NCBI RefSeq assembly: GCF_932526225.1 | Contig: NC_064036.1 | Location: 3,473,501-3,537,500 of the forward strand | Reading direction: 5' to 3' | Origin: Nematostella vectensis | Taxonomy: Eukaryota > Cnidaria > Anthozoa > Actiniaria > Edwardsiidae | DNA length: 64,000 nucleotides | Part shown: one piece after another, positions 37,490 through 46,678 of the stretch | Position numbering within the stretch: the stretch's first letter is position 1 | How the letters are laid out: each line of letters begins with the position of its first letter | Program-made: the position numbers and the translations under genes | Notes under the pieces: model-generated | The model's database searches: none | Told to the model about the DNA's origin: nothing | The model's input: only the letters and a program-made list of their open reading frames with translations

Positions 37490-37660
37490 CGCCTCGACTC
37501 CCCCATGGTCCTTTGCGCTTTGACTCCCCCATGGTCCTTTGCGCTTTGACTCCCCCATGGTCCTTTGTGCTTCGACTCCCCCATGGTCCTTTGCGCCTCG
37601 ACTCACCCATGGTCCTTTGCACTCCGACTCCCCCATAGTCCTTTGATCTTCGACTCACTA
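37490..37660. repeat. 26 bp minisatellite, about 7 copies
   Basis: Unit TGACTCCCCCATGGTCCTTT plus GCGCTT, directly between the GA-rich array and the open coding exon at 37691. Confidence 0.9.
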
Positions 37661-37690
37661 TAATCCTATGCGTCTGAACTTCAACTTTTA

Positions 37691-39769
37691 GTGACTGCTA
37701 CTAATTTGTCTATTACGTGGAGGCGTTATGGGGACAAATATTTGTTTAGATATAATCTTACTCGGGTTTGTACTTTACGGTGCTTAGGAAAGACAACCAA
37801 GGATATAAAGAAACGTACCTTTTCCCAACAAGAGCGTAGAGGATCCGTCACCGCGGCTACAGCAGATCAGGGTGGAGAAAGCAATCACACAAAGAAGTCA
37901 CCGCTAACTGAATCTTCTAAACATGTTCCCAAAGATGATACTCAAGAGAGCTCAGAAGAAGGGAGGGAAGTGACATTGTACGCAGTCGATTTGCCATCAG
38001 TTATCAGCGGCAGTGAGACAACTTCCGCTTCCGGGAGAGATAGCGGATATGTGCAGGAATCCCTGCAGGCTGGGGGAGATAGCGGGTATGCACAGGGATC
38101 CCTGCAGGCTATGGGAGATAGCAAGTATGCACAGGGATCCCAACATGTTGAGAAAGGTGTTGAAGATTTGGAGACTACGGAAGGCAAACGAAAGAATGAC
38201 GTAACAGAAATACTAGAATCGGAAACACACTATGTAAGTCCAGAAAACGTAGTGGATTCAGATGTACCAGATGTCGACAAACTTGATAGTAAGTTAGATA
38301 AACCTGATAGTATGGATCCCACTGTTGACAATGATATACCAGATAATGCTGTAGATGAGCTGGTAGATTCGATCTTGAGATGTGTTATAGATGAATACGC
38401 ACCGTGTCCCAGTCAAAGCGAAGGGCCACAAGCGAATTATCACCAGGGCGAGGAGCCACCTGTTGCTCGCCCGCCTGAGAGCCAAGAACAGCCATCGTCA
38501 GATGCAACAACCGCGGACACTATTATTGATAGCGAGCTATTTCATCTCGAAAACGAGCTTAATCAGGATAGTGCCCCACTAATTAAAACCACTCAAGACT
38601 TTTGTGAAGACAAGCATGAGGCAACAAAACGGGTCTCCATAAAAGTTGAAGGCGCCGTAGTGAAAGGTTCTCAAAATGCTACACATAAATTTAAGAGCGA
38701 GGACAGTCTTGACGCGATCTTGAAAAGCATGGATATCAAGCCAGAGGCTCCCACACAAAAGCTGCATATGGATAGCGACATTGTAGTGGAAAGCGTACAA
38801 GATGTTAGTCTGCCTGGCGCAAGTGATACTACAGTCACTAAGTCCAGCCTGATGGTGCCGACAGGATTCTCATTCAGCACCTACAGCCAAGACACCCCTT
38901 GTCGAAGCGGGCGAACGTCTCCGCATTTGTGCGGCTCATTCGAAGAACGCTCTGCAAGACTCGAGAAGTTCTTTAACGAAGAGCTGGACGTGCACCCGTC
39001 CGTGCGGTCCGTCAGATCCGCCACACTGAGGGACGCCCTTAGCGGGCAGTTTGACAAATTAGTGGAGGAGAGGGAGGATAGTGGAGAGGACGACGAAGAG
39101 ACGGGGTGTGTACTTAACGTGTACGACAGGGCATCCAAGCACGATGACCACCTCTGTTGGGGCGACCCCCCTCCTAACATCCCACGGGACGATGGTCCAC
39201 AAGACAAGCAAACACTCAAAACCCCACAAAACGACGATCAGAAAGACCAACCAACAGGTGATGTAACAATCAATTTGACCATCACATCTGCAGAACAAAA
39301 GACTGAGGAATCCTCGGGAAGTAACGCACAGGTCATTGGAAGTGGTGCCAAACTGTATGTTGCAACCGACCCTAGCAACCAACTTGGTGATATTAGCAAA
39401 CCTAGCAACCAGAAAAATGATGTCGACCCTGGCAACCAACAAAATGATGTCAACCAGGAAAATGTTGGCCCTAGTAACCAGCAAAATGATGTCGACCAGG
39501 GAAACGCTGTAGGCCTGAGCAACCAGCAAAATAAGGTCGACCCTAGCAACCAACAAAATGATGTAGAGTCAAGCAACCAGCAAAATGAAGTCGACCTTAG
39601 CAACCAGCAAAGTAATGTCAACCAGATAAATGATGTCGGCTTTAGCAACCAGCAAAATGATGTTGACCCTAGCAACCAGCAAAATAATGTAAATTTTTGC
39701 GACGAACAACATGACAATGAAACTAGCATCAAGCCAAAGATAATAGAGCCTACAAACAGAAAAAAATGA
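37691..39769 (+). CDS. unknown acidic, Asn/Gln-repeat protein (large, probably terminal exon)
   Basis: A frame open for about 692 codons in non-repetitive DNA, which strongly suggests a coding exon. The frame opens at GTG, not ATG, next to a possible acceptor (ACTTTTAG before 37691; another TGCTTAG before 37789). It is therefore likely the 3' exon of a gene whose upstream exons I could not find. Composition: S/T/D/E-rich, early imperfect repeats (SGYVQESLQAGGD type), a more conserved-looking block near residues 395-500 (FSTYSQDTPCRSGRTSPHLC, RLEKFFNEELDVHPSVRSVR, CWGDPP), then about ten degenerate SNQQNDVDP repeats. A stop follows an A7 run; without one A the frame would continue 26 codons to a stop at about 39845. 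No signal peptide, membrane segment or known domain recognised. Confidence 0.7.
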   Translation: MTATNLSITWRRYGDKYLFRYNLTRVCTLRCLGKTTKDIKKRTFSQQERRGSVTAATADQGGESNHTKKSPLTESSKHVPKDDTQESSEEGREVTLYAVDLPSVISGSETTSASGRDSGYVQESLQAGGDSGYAQGSLQAMGDSKYAQGSQHVEKGVEDLETTEGKRKNDVTEILESETHYVSPENVVDSDVPDVDKLDSKLDKPDSMDPTVDNDIPDNAVDELVDSILRCVIDEYAPCPSQSEGPQANYHQGEEPPVARPPESQEQPSSDATTADTIIDSELFHLENELNQDSAPLIKTTQDFCEDKHEATKRVSIKVEGAVVKGSQNATHKFKSEDSLDAILKSMDIKPEAPTQKLHMDSDIVVESVQDVSLPGASDTTVTKSSLMVPTGFSFSTYSQDTPCRSGRTSPHLCGSFEERSARLEKFFNEELDVHPSVRSVRSATLRDALSGQFDKLVEEREDSGEDDEETGCVLNVYDRASKHDDHLCWGDPPPNIPRDDGPQDKQTLKTPQNDDQKDQPTGDVTINLTITSAEQKTEESSGSNAQVIGSGAKLYVATDPSNQLGDISKPSNQKNDVDPGNQQNDVNQENVGPSNQQNDVDQGNAVGLSNQQNKVDPSNQQNDVESSNQQNEVDLSNQQSNVNQINDVGFSNQQNDVDPSNQQNNVNFCDEQHDNETSIKPKIIEPTNRKK
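39375..39720 (+). repeat. degenerate coding repeat, (S/G)NQQNDV(D/N)(P/Q)
   Basis: About ten imperfect tandem units of roughly 24-36 bases within the reading frame of the unknown exon, all multiples of three. They encode a polar, Asn/Gln/Asp-rich low-complexity tail. Confidence 0.85.
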
Positions 39770-40873
39770 TATAGAGCCTAGCAACCAACAGTCCGGTGCA
39801 TCTAGATCTTCTCAGTCAATAAATAACAAGCTGAGTGATCACTAAGAAAACCAGGTGACAAATTCTTAAGGGTTATGATTCTAATACCTCTCGAAGTTGT
39901 TAAGCTTTTTCATCATTGATCACAATAAATATTCCAAAGTATCTCAAAACTACTGCCTAAATATTTTTAACCAAGCCAAAATCACAGCCAGTCTTGTCAT
40001 AAGAATCAAGCCAAATGCAAAAATAGGAACATTTTGTACTTAAAAGCTGTTACATTTTATGAAGATAAAAAAATAAAGGAAACTTCTTTTTATCAAAACA
40101 ATTCATTCCACATTTTCCCATCATTATTTCTACACAGAAATATAATTACTTCAACTTAACTATCTTGTTATAGTGCCTAATTTTTATTATTGTGCCATAT
40201 TTTACATTTTGCTTATCAAACGTTATCATTGCCGCAGCCTGTAGTGGCAACTGGCAACTTATTAAAAGGCCCTCAATTTAATTTAGATTTCCAACAGATA
40301 CAAATCTGTTTCTTAAATAGTTGCTTAGCATTGTATCTCTTCTTTGATAAAATAAATTAAAGAAAAACTTGAGGTTGTGCCCCCAAAAATAGTGAAATAT
40401 GACACATAAATAACAATAAAACTGGTTACAATAGTAAAATTAATTCTGGCACAGATATCGTAAAAATACGAATTGTCTTCTTAGTTGAAATACAGCGTTT
40501 CTAATAGAGAAGTCAACATGGTGATTCTTGACAAGGTGTCTGTAAGTTCCCAGAGTTCTTTGCTTAGAAGACTGTTAGCTTAGAAGCTGACCATGATCTA
40601 ATTCAATTCTATATACCAAAGCTCACTTTTTCGTTAGATCATTAGATCTTCAATCAGTAAAATCAAGTTTGGATACCATATTGGATATCATATTCATGCT
40701 TGTTCTACAAGTGCTTTACTTTACCTACGACCTAATGACAATTATTGTTATTTATCTAACCTTTAACTCCTTGCCTATGACCTAATGACAAATTTTTTTT
40801 ATTCATCTAACCTTTACCTCTGAGGTCAGTTTGGGTTGGAGGTCTAACGATGGAGGAAGGGGACTGTGTCCAG
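39770..40873. other. 3' flanks of the unknown gene and of GCAT
   Basis: AT-rich non-coding DNA between two convergent 3' ends. A plus-strand AATAAA at 39924-39929 could serve the unknown gene. A two-copy repeat containing GACCTAATGACAA lies at about 40725-40815. Confidence 0.45.
40798..40803 (-). terminator. poly(A) signal of GCAT
   Basis: AATAAA on minus about 70 bases after the GCAT stop codon. Confidence 0.55.
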
Positions 40874-43800
40874 TCACTGGAGAACCCCCATATCTTTACC
40901 AACGTCAATGAATGTCTGGACACAGGTGTCAATTTCTTCTTTGCTGTGGCCTGCAGAGAGCTGAACGCGAATTCTTCCTGTGCCTAATAAAAATATTTAT
41001 TCATCAAATAAGGTCAAGTGACAGGTGTACAAGGTGTACGTTCTTTTTGTCTGCATATTAGAGATATGTACAGTAGATGTGATTCACAGACATGGGACAC
41101 TTACATATTCAAGTCCTGCTATGTTTAATTTCATGTAGAAGGGTTTCTTCATAAACAAACTAGATATGTTTAAGCAGCACAAAACATTGACCTATGAGGT
41201 AAAACTTTACGGCATCTTTTCTCACCTCTAGGGACTGTAGGATACACAATCCCAACTACGTATATTCCACGCTCTATAAACAGAAGTTGAATCAACATTT
41301 GAGACCTGGAGAAACGCACACGGCATATACACTTCATATAGAAGCCACAGCTTTCCTTACCTAGCATTTCGTTTGCAAAGTCCATGGCTAGTTTTGAGTC
41401 ACCAAGCATTATTGGTGTAATTGGATGGCCATTAGCCCCTCCCTGGGGACAAAAACAAACATAAATCAAGCATGACCAGATGCACCCCCACCAGCAAATA
41501 AAGAGAAAACATGAAAAGTGGCACAGCAACCAAGGGGAAAACAAGAAGGGCACAGCAACCAGGTACAGCAACCAAGGATACAATGAAGAAAACATGAAAA
41601 AATGGCACAGAAATTAAGGAGGCAACATGACAAAATTCATAGCAACTAAGGAAGAACATGAAAAAAGGTACAGCAAAATAAGGACAAGCAAGAAAAATGC
41701 CATGCCACTCTAGAGGAGACAATTGCTTTGCAATCCATAAAAAGTCACCACAACACCATGCACAATCCATGCAATCAGTTCATATATATGCTGTATGTAC
41801 CTTGATATTAAAGCCTGCTTGAGTCATCTTGGTTCTAAAGTAGCTCGTGTTATCTGCAAGTTTCTTAGACAGTTCTGAACCATCCATCAGCATGTCCAGC
41901 ACCTTGTTTAGAAAACTGATCATTCATCCTTTCCTACTAGTATCTACTGTATCATGTGTCATGGCCTGCCAAGCATCATGATCACTTTATTTAGGATTTA
42001 TTGAGGATTTGGTATCAGACAAAAAAGTGTCCAAAGATGACAACATTTTGTAATTTTAAGAAGTGGTTGTAACTAAAGTTTGGAGGTGACAGTTTGTCAC
42101 TCTAGGGTAAAGATTGTAATACCAAGGCATGCTCCACATCATGCTAATAAGATATACAGTATAATATAAAACATTTTGTCTGCTATTAATTGAGTAAATG
42201 AACTCTGACTCAGACCCCCCCCCCCTTTCCTGTCCAACATCTGCTAATAAACCACTACCACACCTTGGTTGCACTGCCCACTACTGCAGGTGGGAGAGTG
42301 TTGGAGTATAAGTAAGGACGTGACTTCTGCCTCAGCATCTGCACCAGCTGTGAGGGGCCGGTAGTGTAACCACCTAGAAGCAAATCATCCACCATGACTC
42401 ACAACTTACACTAATGCACATAACCACAGTACCACTCCCATTAGCTGTAAGGGGCCGGTAGTGTAACCAGCTAGAAGCAAATCATCCACCATGTCTCACA
42501 ACTTACACTAATGCACATAACCACAGTACCACTCCCATTAGCTGTAAGGGGCGGGTAGTGTAACCAGCTAGAAGCAAATCATCCACCATGACTCACAACT
42601 TACACTAATGCACATAACCACAGTACCACTCCCATTAGCTGTAAGGGGCGGGTAGTGTAACCAGCTAGAAGCAAATCATCCACCATGACTCACAACTTAC
42701 ACTAATGCACATAACCACAGTACCACTCCCATTAGCTGTAAGGGGCGGGTAGTGTAACCAGCTAGAAGCAAATCATCCAGCATGTCTCACAACTTACACT
42801 AATGCACATAACCACAGTACCACTCCCATTAGCTGTAAGGGGCGGGTAGTGTAACCAGCTAGAAGCAAATCATCCACCATGTCTCACAACTTACACTAAT
42901 GCACATAACCACAGTACCACTCTCATTAGCTGTAAGGGGCGGGTAGTGTAACCAGCTAGAAGCAAATCATCCATCATGACTCACAACTTACACTAATGCA
43001 CATAACCACAGTACCACTCCCATTAGCTGTAAGGGGCGGGTAGTGTAACCAGCTAGAAGCAAATCATCCACCATGTCTCACAACTTACACTAATGCACAT
43101 AACCACAGTACCACTCCCATTAGCTGTAAGGGGCGGGTAGTGTAACCAGCTAGGAGCAAATCATCCACCATGTCTCACAACTTACACTAATGCACATAAC
43201 CACAGTACCACTACCATTAGCTGTAAGGGGCGGGTAGTGTAACCACCTCCAAGCAAATCATTTACCATGACTCACAACAAAACTAACACATCTAAATCAC
43301 TCCCCATAATCCACAACTCACTAACACACCTAGCCCCAGGAAACTCCTCCTTGAAGTGGCAACATATAGTATGCTTGTTCTATCCCCTAGGGCCTTTTTA
43401 TAGGTGCTCTGTCCCTTGACATGATTTTCTTTCAAATCAGGTAATCAATGGCACTTTAAATAAAAAGTATACATGGATATAAATGAATTCAATCATCCAG
43501 CTCTTTTATTTTGCCAAAGCCAAATAGAGGGTCAATAGTCTGTTACGGAGATAAGACTGAAAAGACTTCATACCATGTCATCATAATTAGATTTCTCAAT
43601 TGACTTCTTCTTACATTTTGTGTATATTTTTAAATAATTTTAGGCAAGTTAGGCAGCTTTCTTATTTTGTTAGAATATACAGTAGGAGCCATCTCATGAA
43701 ATGTCAGTAAACCATTATCAAATTATTGTGCACAGTACAAAATGTCTTACTTAGATACAACAGATACAACACTTTTAATGTAACATCACTCACCAGCTGC

Positions 43801-46458
43801 CCCACCAAGGGCCTTTCCAAGTGTTGAATTGATGATATCCACACGACCTCTGGTACCTGTATACTCATCAGTCCCTCTGAAAAGCAAACAAGGACAAATA
43901 ATAGGTAGCTTTCCCCCCGGCAGCTTTCCCTCAGCCACATCCCTCTATCTTTTTTTTCTTTTTACACCTATAATCTTCTATAACATACCTCCCAGTATCA
44001 CCAAGAAAGCCAGTTGCATGGCACTCATCAATGAAAACAAGTGCACCATACTTATCTGCCAGATCACAGATCTCCCTACAAAGCAACAGACTAGTACATC
44101 AGCATCATAACACACAAGATAACTATTGTGAAATAATCTATAACTAATTTCACATACGGAAGTGGTGCCATGGATCCATCCATGCTAAAAACACCATCTG
44201 ATGCAATAAGTTTTATTCTTGCTCCATCAGCTTCCTTCAGTTTTTCTTCTAGATCTAAATAAAAGCAAATTAACTGAACATCAGCGAGAGTTTCAAGTGA
44301 CAAATTGACAGCTACTCCTGAAATTTAAATTAGTCTAACAATTATATGTTATATTTTCTATCCCAAAAGGTGCATTTTTTAATGGATACTAGGAAAGTCT
44401 CTAAGCTTTTTAACAAAGGCCAAGCTGTTAAAAGCTCTAGTGCACTTCTTGTAAATATGTTATCGAGGTATAAAAGCAATAATGCCGGAATCACTAACTT
44501 ACCTTGTACATCAATGTGCTTGTACTTGAATTTTTTGGCTCTGCAAAGTCTGATACCATCTATCATAGATGCATGATTCAGCTCATCACTGAAAACAGCG
44601 TCTTCGGCAGTGAGGAGACTTTCAAACAGTCCAGTGTTTGCGTCGTAGCAGCATGCATACAGGATTGCATCCTCCATCCCATGGAACTTGGATATTTTAG
44701 CCTCTAATGTTTTATGAATGTCCTAAGAGCATAAGTAATGAAGTGAAGAAAATGGTGAAAACTAATGTACATATAGAGAGTGTGGTGAAGCAGCTCTTCC
44801 CTGAAAATTAAGCTTACTAATATCAATAAACCTACCTGTGTTCCACAGATAAATCTAACAGAGCTAAGTCCATTTCCATACTTCATCAAAGCTTCTTTGG
44901 CAGCATTTACCACTTCTGCATTTGACTGAAAATAAAAACAAATATTAGCCATGAGCACTTATTTTGAACAAACAACACAAAAAATTACAAAAATCTTACA
45001 GAAAGTCCAAGGTAGTTATTGGCACAGAAATTCAGTATTTTGCTTTTTCTTCCTTCCACTTTGATCTGAGAAGCCTGTGGTGTTGTGATTACTCTTTCCC
45101 TTTTCCATAAGCCGGCATTTTTGATGGAAGCAATGTCATTATCTAAGATTTTCCTCAGTGCAACATTTCCTGAACTTGCATGCCTTGAAATAACACCTAT
45201 ATTGGCCATGAGAGAAACACATGTAAACAAGGCTTTCAGTAAATGTAAAAAAGAAGAGATTTTGTGGGATGCATTCAACTAGATAGAGCCATGTAAGGAT
45301 TTTTTTATTCCAATTTCTTCATTTAAAAGCCGGATTACTCAAGGATGGGGTCTCCCTATCTTGGGGGCTTGGGCCACCTTTGGGGGCTTGGAAAGGCATG
45401 AAAATGGTGAATGGCACATTCCAGGCCGTATCCAGGGGGGTGCAGGGGGTGCGAACGCACCCCCCCCCCCCCCCACAACAGCCGTAAGTCTACTTTTGGT
45501 TCTCAATAGACATGATATTTGTAGACAAAACTCAAAATCATAAGCTAGATCACTCTGGTATGTAGCCAAATCCTACAAAAATGCCTGTGGAGATACTGCA
45601 AAGGCATGGAAATCCCTTTTTGTTATTTCGGAGTTGGTTAGATTTTTATCAGAGAACTCCATCCCTCCCTCCCCATCCCCCCCCAGAAAAAATTAAGTCC
45701 ACTTTCTTAGATTTCGCACACCCCCCCACCCAAGAAAAATCCTGGGTACGGGCCTGCATTCCCATTTATTAAATAAAGGGGAGCCGCCCCTCCCCCCCTG
45801 GGGATACATTTATAGCAGTTTTTACGAGTAGTTTGCAGTGGTACAGGTGGGGTTTGCATTCTCAGGTACACAGCAGGAAATTCCCTAGGGAAAGGGGAGG
45901 GGGTAGAAAAACAGACATAGGTATCATGTAAAGAGGAATACTATTTGATGGTTCTTCTAGAGGAAACTATCACTTTTTGGTCGTCAGGGTCAGGGGGGAG
46001 GTCCATCCCCTTGCACCCCTGACCCCTCAACCCTGACCACTCAGTGAGAAACAATTTACTGTACCCGTTTGCCGACATTTGCGGGAAACCTGGTCACAAG
46101 GAATGAATCAAAATCATAAAAAGGTCTCATCCCGGGGGGGGGGGAGCAGTTTTTGATAGTGCCAAAAATGTAGAATAACAATAAAACTCATGATAAAGGA
46201 ATTTTAAAAGTATAGATATATGAAGTAATTCTATCGCAAGCGTATCTTTTAGTACTGACTTTTAGTATCATCTTTCTAGTCCTCGACAGCTGAGAAAAGC
46301 AAGAGGTCATCAACGCATACCGTACCCCCAATACAGCACGTTGCGTGGCGCCCCACGTGAGGGGAAATCGCAATTTAATAACAGTCCTTAAGCAAAGCAC
46401 TAAAACATAGCTCACCTGTGTTCCCAAACAACCGATTAACACGCTGAAGCGACGACAT
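40874..46458 (-). CDS. GCAT: glycine C-acetyltransferase (2-amino-3-ketobutyrate CoA ligase)
   Basis: PLP enzyme of mitochondrial threonine breakdown: 2-amino-3-ketobutyrate plus CoA gives glycine and acetyl-CoA. Twelve exons: 46458-46416, 45196-45000, 44925-44836, 44722-44503, 44254-44158, 44075-43989, 43876-43794, 42373-42264, 41899-41801, 41442-41361, 41273-41226, 40983-40874; 421 aa (human 419). Visible alpha-oxoamine synthase features: [61 protein letters not shown] with the PLP Asp, and the Schiff-base lysine in [22 protein letters not shown] rather than ALAS or SPT is indicated by the closeness of these blocks to the human sequence and by length. The short Ser/Arg N-terminus fits a mitochondrial presequence. 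The exon 8 acceptor sits at the edge of a 97 bp array of itself. Confidence 0.95.
42345..43262 (-). repeat. tandem array of the GCAT exon 8 acceptor (97 bp x 10)
   Basis: Ten units of 97 bases. On minus each holds TTGCTTCTAG followed by (C/G)TGGTTACACTACC-GCCCC and about 10 more exon-like bases. CTAG positions are 42374, 42471, 42568, 42665, 42762, 42859, 42956, 43053 and 43150, with a GGAG version at 43247. The copy at 42374 is the only one continuing into the coding exon. Confidence 0.92.
45419..45757. mobile_element. non-autonomous DNA transposon, hAT-like, with CATTC duplication
   Basis: Inverted ends CAGGCCGTATCCAGG and CCTGGGTACGGGCCTG, flanked on both sides by CATTC, a 5 bp target duplication. 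It contains poly-C/G tracts and no coding capacity, and lies in GCAT intron 1. Confidence 0.65.
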
Positions 46459-46678
46459 GCCCAAGGATTCCAACAATCCGTGACTTTTAAACGAAAACCA
46501 AACCAAGGTTATCACGGTCGCTATTGTGTCGGCGGAAGCCTCGCTTAGGTGTCGGCTCGGCTACAGTACAGCGGTGTTACAAACAAATGAACACAAAATT
46601 TACACGTTTACATTTGACATCAGCGAAAAAAAGCGGAAATTATAAGTTTAGTTGTCAAATTCTACATATTGCCCGGGT
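46459..46678. promoter_or_regulatory. divergent promoter of GCAT and BET1
   Basis: Only about 220 bases separate the two start codons on opposite strands. No TATA box was seen in a useful position. Confidence 0.6.
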
